NCBI GenBank assembly: GCA_900553675.1
Contig: USEH01000017.1
Location: 1 to 18,837 of the forward strand
Direction: 5' to 3'
From: an uncultured Ruminococcus sp.
GTDB lineage: Bacteria > Bacillota > Clostridia > Oscillospirales > Ruminococcaceae
DNA: 18,837 bases
Of the stretch, positions 6,504 through 15,757 are shown one piece after another (position 1 is the first letter of the stretch; each line of letters opens with the position of its first letter). Under the pieces are notes generated by a model, which saw only the letters and a program-made list of their open reading frames with translations, was not told where the DNA came from and did not search any database. Both the position numbers and the translations under genes were made by a program.

Positions 6504-8807
6504 TCAGTTCGACATATTCCTGTTCAGCCCGACAGCTCCCGTCGCAATCGCAGCAGCTATTACAATCGCATAATAAATCAATCCCGCCGGACGTGTTCCG
6601 CCCGCGTTCCAAAGAATCTCCGCTGAGGAAACCGCGATTATGGAGGAAAGGTACTTCATAACCTCCACTCCCGAAACAACAAGAAAGCCAGGAAGAGCCA
6701 AAGCACCCATGTTTAGAATATACGACATCAGGATATTTTTGCACAGACTGCTTATCGCAAGCACGATAAGGCTTGTAAGAACAAGCATAGCAAGCCTTGC
6801 GCCGTAAAGGACGACAAGGTACTGCCCCAGAGTTATTTTCAGCGGGAAATCGGCAAGCGAATTAAGGTCCTGCACCGCCGCGCCCAGTGTTACCGGCTTT
6901 TCGCTCGTCAGGAAAATTATCAGCTCGCGCAGATAGATATTCGCCCATACTATGGTTGACATGACAGCCGAAACTGCGGCTTTTCTTGCTATCAATCCGC
7001 TCCTGCCGTTTTTCGCTGACCTCACCATAAAGGTTACTCCCGACTGCCGCTCGTAGACCCCTATGCCCGCAGTGAGGAAAACTACAAAGACTATGGCAAT
7101 CAGCGCGTTCAGCCTTTGCCGGTCAACGCTTGCCTCGCCGTAATAGGAATTGTAGACCTTTTCGTCTGCTATCCACGGCTCGAAGCCGCTGCTTTCCGCT
7201 CTCGCCTTTGTTTCGGCAACTTCGCGTTCAAGGCGGCTCAGCGCCTGCAAAAGCTCGCCGTTATCGCCTGCATTCTCTTTAGCAAGAGCGAAATATTCCT
7301 CAGTTTCCGGGGTGATTTTACCCTCACAGTCCATTAAATATGCCTGATACCATGTGTCCGGCTCGTGAATGTAGACCCTGTATCTCAGCGACCCGCCGAG
7401 GATGACAATAACAACCACTATTACCGCGCAGAAGCCGAAAACAAGGGCTTTATACAGCTCCCAGCCGCCCATTGTAAGGCGGGTGCGGAAGATGTCGAGG
7501 ACGGCGTTCTTTCTGACTGCAAGCGCGCCAAGAATATCGCGGTTGCCTTCGGGGTAACACTTTGCCTGAATACAGAGTGCCCATGCAGCAAGCAGAATCA
7601 GCAAGATGGGCAGCGTGCATAGCATCAGGTCATATATCCCTATGGGAATCCCGAAAAGATTTATGTTGAGGTAATCGGTGTAAAGGCTTGACAGCTGTAT
7701 ATATGAGAATATGTTAAAGTATTTCAGCACGTTTGCAAAGCTCTGCACCGGCAGGAGCTTATACAGCCCGAACTCTAAAACCAAGAATCCCGCCAGCACC
7801 GAAAGTGAAAACTGAGCGTTTGTGACCGTTCCCAGAACGCACCAGATAACCAGTCCGATGGCGATTCCGGATACAATTTTCAAGGAGAAATACTCCCATA
7901 GCCACTGCCCTATTGTTATGTTCAGGGTGCAGGTTTTAAAGCTTTCCAGCGACTGCAAAGCCGCGTTAAAATCGCATTTGCCGGTAAGGATAAGCGACAC
8001 CGCCAGCGGCAGAGCGCTGAACAGCAAAGTGCAGACTACCGACCCGATAGCAAGAATCACAAGTCTTGAAACGCCCAAGCTAAGCCGTCCGTTGGGGCAG
8101 CTTCTTACAACGCTCCAAAGTCCTTTTCTTCGCTCCTCCAAAAAGCCGAGAACGATGACAATAAGCCCCCCGACAAAGAGGAAGTCCGCTGGTGAAAAGC
8201 CGAGCCAGAGCTCTAAGCCGTAGTTATTGCCGAATCTGAGAGATATGCCGTCAAGAGCGGCGAAGTCGGCTGCGGTTTTTTGGACATTTTTATTGGAAAA
8301 GCTGTTTTTGTCGCCGAAAATGCTGATCTGGGACAGCTTTTCTGCCTGCGATTTGATACCGGAAAGGTATTCGCCGTATCCCGCCTGATGCTTTGCCTGC
8401 GAGCCGATATATCCAAGATACTTTAAATACGCTTCCGAAGCCCGCCAGAAGGTTTGGGGAGAATCTGCCTTGCCTTGCAGATACGGATAATCCGAAATCG
8501 CGGTAAGATACTCCTCCTCCGACTGAAAGCCGTACCATTCGCTGCGGTGACCGTCCAACCATGTGCCGATATAGCGAAGCCTTTGAACCTCCTCATCTGC
8601 AAGAGCGGAGATGTCCTGCGGCGGAAGCTTATGCCAGTCCTCGATCTTAGAATTGGCGAATTTCACGCCTTCCAGATTGCTTTTTAATGTGTCCGGCTGA
8701 ATCCCTCCCAAAAAGGTATAGAAAAACAGCGCAAGGCATAGCATGGTCAGCAAAAGCAGTGCCGAAAGCCTTTTGGGGGATAGTAAAACTCTTCTAAGCT
8801 CTGTCAT
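6504..8807 (-). CDS. Large ABC-2-type permease with two homologous halves
   Basis: The 767-residue membrane protein has two halves of like topology. Each has a first TM (about residues 14-36 and 430-455), a large polar extracytoplasmic domain of roughly 100-170 residues, then a run of TM helices. Just after the second TM of each half there is a recognisably repeated segment, ERRKGLWSVVRSCPNGR from E225 and ERQSGVTFMVRSAKNGR from E586, identical at E, R, G, VRS and NGR. A longer frame opens at a TTG at 8843, but the ATG at 8807 lies one base after the ATPase stop codon with GGTGA just upstream, so coupled translation from 8807 is preferred. With the ATPase it should form a complete exporter-like or mechanotransmission-type ABC transporter. 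The substrate is unknown; co-transcription with lipoproteins points to an envelope job. Confidence 0.85.
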   Translation of the reverse strand: MTELRRVLLSPKRLSALLLLTMLCLALFFYTFLGGIQPDTLKSNLEGVKFANSKIEDWHKLPPQDISALADEEVQRLRYIGTWLDGHRSEWYGFQSEEEYLTAISDYPYLQGKADSPQTFWRASEAYLKYLGYIGSQAKHQAGYGEYLSGIKSQAEKLSQISIFGDKNSFSNKNVQKTAADFAALDGISLRFGNNYGLELWLGFSPADFLFVGGLIVIVLGFLEERRKGLWSVVRSCPNGRLSLGVSRLVILAIGSVVCTLLFSALPLAVSLILTGKCDFNAALQSLESFKTCTLNITIGQWLWEYFSLKIVSGIAIGLVIWCVLGTVTNAQFSLSVLAGFLVLEFGLYKLLPVQSFANVLKYFNIFSYIQLSSLYTDYLNINLFGIPIGIYDLMLCTLPILLILLAAWALCIQAKCYPEGNRDILGALAVRKNAVLDIFRTRLTMGGWELYKALVFGFCAVIVVVIVILGGSLRYRVYIHEPDTWYQAYLMDCEGKITPETEEYFALAKENAGDNGELLQALSRLEREVAETKARAESSGFEPWIADEKVYNSYYGEASVDRQRLNALIAIVFVVFLTAGIGVYERQSGVTFMVRSAKNGRSGLIARKAAVSAVMSTIVWANIYLRELIIFLTSEKPVTLGAAVQDLNSLADFPLKITLGQYLVVLYGARLAMLVLTSLIVLAISSLCKNILMSYILNMGALALPGFLVVSGVEVMKYLSSIIAVSSAEILWNAGGTRPAGLIYYAIVIAAAIATGAVGLNRNMSN

Positions 8808-8808
8808 G

Positions 8809-9546
8809 TCAGTCACCAAGGTAGTAAAGATAGACGTCTTCAAGGCTTATGTGTCCCGATTCCGGCTTCCAATCCGCCGGCAGGGAGGACATCAGGCTTG
8901 CGGGGGTGTCCATCTTTAAAAGCCTGCCTTTCTTCATAAGAAGCACCTTATCCGCGATGGATTCTATGTCCGAGACGATATGGGTGGCAAGCAAAACTAT
9001 TCTGTCGCGCGCAAGCTCCTTGATAAAGCTGCGGATGCGCACGCGCTCTTTAGGGTCAAGACCTGCGGTGGGTTCGTCTAAAATAAGCACCTTGGGGTCG
9101 CCCAAAAGAGCCTGTGCAAGCAGGACTCTTTGCTTCATGCCGCCGGAGAACTGCCCTACAGCCTTGTTTTTAACGTTCCAAAGGTTGCACAGCTTCAGCG
9201 ATTCCTCGACCTGACTTTGCATTTCCTTGCCCTTAAGACCTTTCAGCCTTGCCATGTAGCTGACAAAGCTTACAGCGGTCATCTTATCGTAAATGCCCTG
9301 CTGCTGGGGCATATAGCCCAAGACCTTGCGGAAGTCCTTTCCCATTTCGAGGATTTCCTTGCCGTCGAAGGTGATGGAGCCGCCGTCACGCTTGATGTTG
9401 TCGGAAATAAGGTTCATCAGGGTGGACTTTCCCGCGCCGTTGGCACCTAAGATGCCGTAGATTCCCGCCGAAAAGGTGATGGAAAAGCTGTCAAGGGCGA
9501 GGTTTTCGCCGTATTTTTTGGTCAGATTTTTAATACTTAACTCCAT
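8809..9546 (-). CDS. ABC transporter ATP-binding protein
   Basis: This 245-residue nucleotide-binding subunit is complete. It shows Walker A GANGAGKST (residues 34-42), a Q-loop around YMPQQQ (78-83), signature FSGGM (133-137), Walker B LILDEP (154-159) and the H-loop His189 in ATHIVSD. It resembles the ATPases of ABC-2-type exporters (drug, antibiotic and lantibiotic-immunity families). AAGGAG lies about eight bases before the ATG. That site overlaps the TAA of a lipoprotein remnant upstream. The permease gene begins one base after its stop codon, so the pair is translationally coupled. It would drive transport through the adjacent duplicated permease. Confidence 0.95.
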   Translation of the reverse strand: MELSIKNLTKKYGENLALDSFSITFSAGIYGILGANGAGKSTLMNLISDNIKRDGGSITFDGKEILEMGKDFRKVLGYMPQQQGIYDKMTAVSFVSYMARLKGLKGKEMQSQVEESLKLCNLWNVKNKAVGQFSGGMKQRVLLAQALLGDPKVLILDEPTAGLDPKERVRIRSFIKELARDRIVLLATHIVSDIESIADKVLLMKKGRLLKMDTPASLMSSLPADWKPESGHISLEDVYLYYLGD

Positions 9547-9556
9547 TTTTCTCTCC

Positions 9557-9616
9557 TTACTGTTGCGATTCGCTCAGAACCTTGGCTTTGCCGTCGATTA
9601 TAGAAAGACTAAGCCG
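9557..9616 (-). pseudogene. C-terminal remnant of a further array lipoprotein
   Basis: In the gap between the last complete lipoprotein gene and the ATPase, one minus-strand frame reads RLSLSIIDGKAKVLSESQQ and stop. The core SIIDGKAKVL matches the C-terminal ends of the array proteins, for example VSLKDGESKVL and VNLKNGNAKLL. The frame is closed by a TGA about 25 codons upstream, so only the tail of a gene remains. This fits a deletion that removed most of a seventh tandem copy. The match is short, hence moderate confidence. Confidence 0.5.
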
Positions 9617-9650
9617 CCGCGGTACCCTGTCAAATCAATAAATACAAGCT

Positions 9651-10805
9651 TTATCCCGCACCTCGGACATCATCTGTCCACAGGACTTTGCTCTCGCCGT
9701 CTTTTAACGACACTCCGATTATAAACTGCGCGTCGTTCGCCGAAGACCATACCTTTGACCACAGATAAAGATACTCATTGTCAGAGCCGCATGGGAACGT
9801 GTATAGCGGTTGGTCGTCTGAGATGTTTGGCGGAGTGACGGTTGTTTCAATGACAGTCTTTCCGTTGAAGTCTTTAAGGCAAAGCATATATTCGATACCG
9901 TTCATGCTGCCGCCGACTATGTAATCGTCCGTAAAGCCGTAGATAAGATACGACTTGTCTGTGTCGGCGTTGAAATCGAGCAGCGTGGTAATCGTGCCGC
10001 TTGCGAAATCCAGCTTATATACCGTTGCCGACTCGCCGTCGTCGCCGTTGTCGCCGAACAGTATTCCGTCATCGGTCATCCATAGCCTTGACGGTGAAAA
10101 ATCTACCTCACCGCTATACAGCGTCTCGACTTTGCCGCTTTCTTGTGCGTATCTGCAAACCTCGACAGCGTTATCGCTGTAAGCCACGAAGTACAGAAAA
10201 TCGCCGTACGGCTGAATTTTAACTGCGGTAAGCTCGGGGTTGTCGTATATCATCCTTCCGTCGCCTCTGTCGAGAGAATACGCAAACACCTGCGCGCGAT
10301 CTTCGGGTATGCCGTCGATTACTTTGTGAGCGGTGCCGCAAGCGTAGAAATACCCTCTGTAGAACATCCCCCGCATATCTGAAGCGCCGCCCGATATCAT
10401 CCCGCCGAACAAGTCGTTGTCGAGCTTTAAGACGGTTTTTCTGTTTGTGCCGTCGGTGTCAAAACTGATGATTTCAAATCCGCCGTCTTCCCTGTTTAAA
10501 GTGTAGAGTCTTCCGTTATACAGGCAAAGCTCACGCCCATTGAAATATGCACTGCAATCCAAGCCGTTGTGCATACACTCAGGTTTTGCACACAGCGGAC
10601 CCGACAATCCCGAAGCCTTGTCGTAATACCATAGCAGCAGGCTGTCGCCGAAGCCAAAGAACAAAGCGTCATCATTGCCGCATATATACGGGTCGGAATA
10701 TTGCTGAAAGTTGTTGTCGCAGTCGTATGTAACAGCTTGCTCTGCGCTTTCCCCGCAGGAAGCAAGAAGCAGTAAAACCAAAATTAAAAGTAGAAGTTTT
10801 TTCAT
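9651..10805 (-). CDS. CCHC propeller-like lipoprotein, subfamily A (copy 6)
   Basis: The 384-residue protein starts at the ATG at 10805 (GGAG six bases upstream); an in-frame TTG at 10817 and ATG at 10808 are less well placed. Signal and lipobox LASC give Cys17 as the lipid anchor. The chain shows repeated beta-strand blades of the type YNGRLYTL...SFDTDGTNRKTVL, reminiscent of DUF5050/TolB-like propellers. The family motif is C72-x4-C77-x-H79-x4-C84, preceded by YDKASG. A YRGYFYACGT segment stands where most paralogues have HRG. It is closest to the copy at 14613-15752, with shared blocks near YGF.DD.I.GG, FP.GSD and the C-terminus. It is the last complete lipoprotein gene before the ABC genes. 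Function is unknown; a surface binding or sensing role is inferred. Confidence 0.88.
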   Translation of the reverse strand: MKKLLLLILVLLLLASCGESAEQAVTYDCDNNFQQYSDPYICGNDDALFFGFGDSLLLWYYDKASGLSGPLCAKPECMHNGLDCSAYFNGRELCLYNGRLYTLNREDGGFEIISFDTDGTNRKTVLKLDNDLFGGMISGGASDMRGMFYRGYFYACGTAHKVIDGIPEDRAQVFAYSLDRGDGRMIYDNPELTAVKIQPYGDFLYFVAYSDNAVEVCRYAQESGKVETLYSGEVDFSPSRLWMTDDGILFGDNGDDGESATVYKLDFASGTITTLLDFNADTDKSYLIYGFTDDYIVGGSMNGIEYMLCLKDFNGKTVIETTVTPPNISDDQPLYTFPCGSDNEYLYLWSKVWSSANDAQFIIGVSLKDGESKVLWTDDVRGAG

Positions 10806-10841
10806 CATATACTCCAATTATTTTTCAGACCTGACCGGCAG

Positions 10842-12155
10842 CTATTTCAGCTTTATTGTTGTATCTCCGGTATAAATGTAGTGATAAGAATAAATCATCC
10901 TCGGCGTGCTTTCCTCAAACTTGGGAAACTCCGCAATAAAGGTATAGGTTTCGTTTTTGGGACCCTTTGTGTAGGTGTTCCCGCTGGTGAAGTACAGCGT
11001 AAAGAACAGCTTATCGGAGGTTGCACCCATATAGTGAACAAAACAATTCTCCGTTTCCGGCGGCGTCAGACCTTCGATGTCCTTAAAAGCCCCCTTGCTT
11101 ATAAGATCACCGTTATAGCTGTAAATGCTGTAGCCGATGCCGGTACCATTTTCGTAGCCGGACGAATCCTCCAGAACTATGACATCGTTTGCAAAATACG
11201 CACGCCCCCGGTAAAGGTTTTCATCATCCTCCGGAATCCGGAAAACAAGCTCGGGAGCCCTGCTTTCCTCGTTGAAGCGATATATCCCATTCTGATACTC
11301 ATAGCGCATCTCACCTTCGGGAGAGACGCCCATAGCTTCACCTAAGTCTCCGCTGTAAAGGAGTTCAGCCTCGCCGCCGGATATCGCGTCATATCTGTAC
11401 AGATAATCGTACTCGGATTTCCTGCTGACCTCATAAATAATGATATATACCATATCGCCGCATGGAACAAATTCGCCGCTCCAATTCTCACCCCTGTTTG
11501 CAACCTTGTGGAAAATCGTTTCGATTGGAGCGGCGGGGTCTTCAAGCGGAACTCTTTTCAGCAAATATCCCATATAAGCACTTGTTATGCCCTCCATCTC
11601 GCTGTCCTGAACCTTGAAGTACAGATAACCCCGGTGAATTATGGCTTCATTGATAAATTCATCACCCAAGTCCCGCACAAGAGCTGTATCACTGCCGTCA
11701 AGGTCACAACTATAGAGCTTCTCACCGGATACCCACCAAAGCTTGCCATTATAGCAGTTCAGCATTTCAACACCCATTTTCAATTCACCGTAAAATGGAC
11801 ATTCCTTGCTGTCGTGATTGCAGTTTTCTTTTTTGCATAACGATGTCGCTTCTTCGGTTTCACGGTCATAGCAGTAGATCATATTGCTGTTTGCGTTTTC
11901 GACAATATAGTAAAGACACCCGTCCGTCTGCGCTGCCGGAGTGTAAGTTTCAAGTCCAAACCACAATCCCAAATCCACATCAAATGGACTGCTTTCAATA
12001 TCGCTTTCGGGTGCGTTCACCAAGCTGAAACCGTATTCGTGCTCTACAATCGGTTGGGATTGGATTTCAGCCTGCGTAGTAACTTCCGCCTGCTTTTCTT
12101 GAGAGCATGAGCAGAGAAGGAGTATTAATAATACTAAACAAATAAGCTTTTTCAT
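10842..12155 (-). CDS. CCHC propeller-like lipoprotein, subfamily C (copy 5)
   Basis: The 437-residue protein has GGGGA before its ATG. The signal ends in LCSC with Cys17 as lipid anchor, followed by a linker of about 40 residues rich in Gln, Glu, Thr and Ala. The family motif is C107-x4-C112-x-H114-x4-C119 after CYDRETEEATSL. Blades include CYNGKLWWVSGEKLYSCDLDGSDTALV, the HRGYLYFKV strand and YLYRYDAISGGEAELLYSG. It is longer than the A and B members because of the N-terminal linker and a longer C-terminal blade region. It lies 15 bases after the preceding lipoprotein gene and 36 bases before the next. Ligand unknown. Confidence 0.88.
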   Translation of the reverse strand: MKKLICLVLLILLLCSCSQEKQAEVTTQAEIQSQPIVEHEYGFSLVNAPESDIESSPFDVDLGLWFGLETYTPAAQTDGCLYYIVENANSNMIYCYDRETEEATSLCKKENCNHDSKECPFYGELKMGVEMLNCYNGKLWWVSGEKLYSCDLDGSDTALVRDLGDEFINEAIIHRGYLYFKVQDSEMEGITSAYMGYLLKRVPLEDPAAPIETIFHKVANRGENWSGEFVPCGDMVYIIIYEVSRKSEYDYLYRYDAISGGEAELLYSGDLGEAMGVSPEGEMRYEYQNGIYRFNEESRAPELVFRIPEDDENLYRGRAYFANDVIVLEDSSGYENGTGIGYSIYSYNGDLISKGAFKDIEGLTPPETENCFVHYMGATSDKLFFTLYFTSGNTYTKGPKNETYTFIAEFPKFEESTPRMIYSYHYIYTGDTTIKLK

Positions 12156-12170
12156 GGATTCCCCTACATT

Positions 12171-13307
12171 CTACATATCAAATTTCCAGAGCAAAGTGGC
12201 TTGATCGCCGCTAAACGGAATGGACATATACGTCATAGCGCCGTTGTCCATATCATAGAAGCGGTAGATAAGGCTGTCATCGCAGCAGCCGAAATATGCC
12301 CTGCCCATGTTTTTTCCAATTTCTCCAAAGTTGCTTTCGACAACCGTATTTCCGGAATAATCCTTTATCAGAACGCCTATTGTTCCATCGGCGCAAAGGT
12401 CGTCCGCAATGACGTAACCATCGCAAAAGCCTGCGATTCTTGCAAGGTCGCCCATCTCCGAAAAGTCAAAGACCTTGCTCAATTCCTTGCCCTTGCTCAG
12501 CTTGTAGACGTTTAAGCCGCCGGAGATGTAGATATCTCCAGCACTATCCGCCCAGAACTCACCGGGTTTAAAGTCCACCGAGCCGCTGTAAATGCTGTTC
12601 ATATCCTGCTTTTGGCAATCCCGCGAATAAAGCTCAAGGGTATTTTCGGTCATGATGGCGGCGTAAAGAGTGTTTCCCACCGCCTGTATCTCCACTTTTG
12701 GTGATGCTCCACCTATAAAGGTCTTATCTAAAACGGTAAAGCTGTCATTTCCGTCCAAAGTCCCGCCGCAGACCTTTACGGTGTATTCCGGACTTCCGTC
12801 GCTGATGCTTTCCAAAATTCCCGCGCCGTAAACCTTTCCTCGGTGAAAAACGGTGTAGTCGTCAAGATTGACCCACTCCTCAGGCAGCTCTCTTAAAATC
12901 TGCCGCCCTGTTCCGTCAAGGCTTTCGCTGTAGACTGCATAGTTAAATTCGTTGGTAACACCCGCCCAATAAAGTCTGCCTTCATAAACGCTAAGTCCGT
13001 TGGCATAGCCGCTAAGGACAGCGTTACAGCTATCATCGGTATGGGTGCACTCCGGCTTTATACATAGGGGCATTGACATCCCGCTTTTACCGTCAAAAAG
13101 CTGCAATAAAACCTTGCCGGAGTGGGTGCAGATGTAAAATGTATCACCCGATTTGCAAAGACCGTCAAATATCGGCGGAAGATTTCGGTTCTGGTCGTAG
13201 GCTTCGAGGTATTCATCGGCGGCAAAGCGTGGATCACCTGAATCCCCGCAGGAAGCAAGCAGAACCACCGTTAAAATCATTGCCGTGAATAAAATAATTC
13301 TTTTCAT
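12171..13307 (-). CDS. CCHC propeller-like lipoprotein, subfamily B (copy 4)
   Basis: The 378-residue protein has AAAGG about eight bases before its ATG. Lipobox LASC gives Cys20 as anchor. An N-terminal segment of the type DEYLEAYDQNRNLPPIFDGLC marks subfamily B and recurs in the broken copy upstream and in the divergent gene at 17348. The family motif is C82-x4-C87-x-H89-x4-C94 after DGKSGMSMP. Blade features are VYEGRLYWAG, YSESLDGTGRQIL, FHRGKVYGAG and YSGSVDFKPGEFWAD. The protein ends LLWKFDM. The gene is flanked by short gaps (50 and 15 bases) without terminators. Confidence 0.88.
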   Translation of the reverse strand: MKRIILFTAMILTVVLLASCGDSGDPRFAADEYLEAYDQNRNLPPIFDGLCKSGDTFYICTHSGKVLLQLFDGKSGMSMPLCIKPECTHTDDSCNAVLSGYANGLSVYEGRLYWAGVTNEFNYAVYSESLDGTGRQILRELPEEWVNLDDYTVFHRGKVYGAGILESISDGSPEYTVKVCGGTLDGNDSFTVLDKTFIGGASPKVEIQAVGNTLYAAIMTENTLELYSRDCQKQDMNSIYSGSVDFKPGEFWADSAGDIYISGGLNVYKLSKGKELSKVFDFSEMGDLARIAGFCDGYVIADDLCADGTIGVLIKDYSGNTVVESNFGEIGKNMGRAYFGCCDDSLIYRFYDMDNGAMTYMSIPFSGDQATLLWKFDM

Positions 13308-13357
13308 GTTTTCAGCCTTTCCGCAATCGCTTTCTCAGCCTTAGTTTACATTCCTCT

Positions 13358-14558
13358 CTACCAAAGAACCAAAGCTTCGCCGGTTTCAAGGGAAATTGCC
13401 AGATAGCGGGTATTCATACCTTTATCGCCGATACTGTTTAAACTTATGATAACGGCGTCTTTGCCGACTCCGGCAACATTGTAGCTCATCCGTTCGCCGC
13501 CAATATCGGGGATTTCAACAATTTTCGACAAAAGCTCGTTTCCGTTCATATCCTTTACCGACAGTGTGATATTTTCACCATCGATTATCGACAGCACCGC
13601 AACGCCGTCTCCAAGAGCAGCGCAGTTATTTTTTACATACTCGCTGAAATCAAACTTAAGGGTGATTTCCTTGGTTTCAAAATCAAACCAATATATCTCT
13701 GCGGGACCGTTGCAGTTCTTTGCAAGATATATTCCCTTGTCGGGGATGACCCACATACTTTTTACAAAGCCGGAAAATTCAGCGGCGGCAGCAGTTTCCA
13801 TTGTTCGTGTTTTTGAATCCCAGATGTAAAGCTCTATGCCGTTTTCGTCCGTATTGTCCTTGCTTCTTGTTGTTACAGCTATATACATTTTGTTGGCATA
13901 AAGCTGAGTGCAAAGGCTTACATCGCAGTCGTACCGCGCGCTCATTATCTCTATCGAATCTCCGGATTTTTTAAGCTCGTCAGCCGATATTACAACCCTT
14001 TGATAATCTTTGGCGTCTGCGACCTCGCCGGTTACGCTGGAATAATAGGCGTAGCCCCTGTGAACCGCAAAGGTCGGGCAGGAGTTCATTGACCTCACCC
14101 GCTCAACCGGCACCTGCCTGACTTTTGTGCGTTTGGTGCCGTCTGGATCTGCGGAATAAATATGTGCTTCGCCGTTGCTGTCAAGCGCAGCCCAGTACAG
14201 CTTTCCGTCATATATCCTCAGGCAGCTTACCGTCGGCAATATATTTCCGGCGTCGCAGTCATCACCGGTATGGTCACAGCTTGGAACATAAAAGACCGCC
14301 TATTCCTGTCTTTTTATCGGAATAATGAAGCTTAAAATCGGAAGTTGTCAGGGCATAATATGTATAGTCATTCTCGCAGAAGCCGGAATCGACCGTGCAA
14401 AGCCCTCTTTCAACATCATATCCGGAAAGAAACTCATCTGTATCAAACATCGGGTTGGCAAGATAATTTTCCGCTTTTTCATGATTTGCTTCTGCGCCTG
14501 CATTGCCGCATGATACGAGTACAAGTGCAGCAGCGGCGATGATGACAATCTTTTTCAT
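13358..14558 (-). pseudogene. CCHC propeller-like lipoprotein, subfamily B (copy 3), frameshifted
   Basis: The first frame starts at an ATG at 14558 (AAGGAGG seven bases upstream) with lipobox LVSC (Cys17) and ends after 94 residues at a TGA at 14276-14274, right after GIGGLLCSKL. A second frame picks up the family sequence at once (PSCDHTGDDC, then LRIYDGKLYWAALD, HRGYAYYSS) and runs to a stop at 13358. Joined, they give one protein of the usual size. Between the two conserved Cys codons (TGT at 14288-14286 and TGT at 14278-14276) only 13 bases span a stretch that takes 18 in every other copy, so five bases are missing inside the C-x4-C-x-H-x4-C motif. Either the gene is broken, or the gap is an assembly error. 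Confidence 0.85.
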
Positions 14559-14612
14559 GTAAATCCTCCTTTTCCATCGGCTTTCGGGTTTTGCGCGATT
14601 AGGTATGAAACC

Positions 14613-15752
14613 TCACCTTACATTTTCTAACAGCTTTGCATTTCCGTTTTTCAGATTTACGCTGTAAAAATACTCGCCTTTGTCTGACTCTGCCCAGACG
14701 CTTGAACGCACATAGAGACAGTCCTCATCCGAGCCAATTGGGAAATAAAACAGCGGCTCGCCGGACTCGATATCTTGGTTGATAAGCTCCGAAGAAACGA
14801 CCTCTTTCCCCGAAAGCTCCTTAAGCTTTATATAAAAATTCGCGCCGTCGGGGCAGCCGCCGATGATTCTATCATCGCAGAAGCCGTATAGATAGTAGGA
14901 CCTGTCCTCGCCGTCGTTGAAATCAAAAACTTTTTCCATATTTCCGTCAAAGTCAAGCCTGTAGACCTCCGCCCTTTCGCTGCTGTCGGCGAAGTAGATT
15001 CCGGTGTCGAAGGCTCTGAATTTCAGCCCTTCAAAGGGCATACTGCCGCTGTAGATTGTTTTTAAAGTGCCGTCTGATGCCCAGTACTCCATCACTTCAA
15101 GGCGGTCATCAAATTCGGCACAAATATAAAGCTTATCGCCTTTGGCATGGAAGTTAAAATCCCTGGCGTTTTCGGCTGAGTAAATCAGCTTGCCGCTTTT
15201 GCCGGAGTCGAGGGGATACGCCATAAGGCAGGCGGTTTTTATGGGTGTGCCGTCGGATACCGTTCCCACCGTTCCGCCGAAGTAGAGGCTTCCGCGGTGG
15301 AATATATATGCAGGGTTAGAGGGCGAACCTGATGCCCAGTTGGTTTTGTAAAGCTCGTCTTCAACGGTCATAACTGTTCGGCGGTTGGTGCCGTCTTTGC
15401 TCATGGCTGAAACCTCGAGCGAGGTGCCGCCAATTCTATCGTCGACCCAATAAAGTTCGCCGCCGTAGAGGCAGAAATCATTGCCGGTATAGTAGGCGTT
15501 GCACTGCTTTGAGCCGTGACTGCATTCCGGCTTGGAGCACAGGGGCGCACTTGCACCTGAGGATTTATCGTAAACCCGTATCTGAGCTTTGTCCTTTACC
15601 TCGAAGTAAAACACTTCATCGGTCGAGCAGCAGTCAGTTCCGCTGAAAAGGTAGAAATCCGGGTCGGAATCATAGCTTACAGCCGTGGATTCCCCGCAGG
15701 AAGCAAGGAGCAGCAGGGGTATCAGCGTCATTAAACATAAAATTCTTTTCAT
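14613..15752 (-). CDS. CCHC propeller-like lipoprotein, subfamily A (copy 2)
   Basis: The 379-residue protein starts at the ATG at 15752, which has GGTGA five to six bases upstream and lies five bases after the stop of the preceding gene. An in-frame ATG at 15764 overlaps that gene and lacks a binding site. Lipobox LASC gives Cys19 as anchor. The motif C72-x4-C77-x-H79-x4-C84 has the same numbering as in copy 6, its closest relative in the window. Blades include LYGGELYWVDD, SKDGTNRRTVM, FHRGSLYFGGT, YSGSMPFEGLKFRAFDTGIYFAD and YLYGFCDDRIIGG. There are additional Cys residues near the N-terminus (C41, C42), so disulfides are possible outside the cell. Confidence 0.9.
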   Translation of the reverse strand: MKRILCLMTLIPLLLLASCGESTAVSYDSDPDFYLFSGTDCCSTDEVFYFEVKDKAQIRVYDKSSGASAPLCSKPECSHGSKQCNAYYTGNDFCLYGGELYWVDDRIGGTSLEVSAMSKDGTNRRTVMTVEDELYKTNWASGSPSNPAYIFHRGSLYFGGTVGTVSDGTPIKTACLMAYPLDSGKSGKLIYSAENARDFNFHAKGDKLYICAEFDDRLEVMEYWASDGTLKTIYSGSMPFEGLKFRAFDTGIYFADSSERAEVYRLDFDGNMEKVFDFNDGEDRSYYLYGFCDDRIIGGCPDGANFYIKLKELSGKEVVSSELINQDIESGEPLFYFPIGSDEDCLYVRSSVWAESDKGEYFYSVNLKNGNAKLLENVR

Positions 15753-15757
15753 ATCAA

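Noticed and set aside
5975..6661. Plus-strand open frame of 228 codons
   Set aside because: It overlaps the minus-strand 210-residue gene and the permease end, lacks a binding site, and its protein is low in typical domain-like composition; the minus-strand frames continue the operon.
9597..9633. TTGACA and TATAAT on the minus strand before the ATPase gene
   Set aside because: They are 25 bases apart, far beyond a functional spacer, so they do not form one promoter. A separate weak promoter here cannot be excluded.
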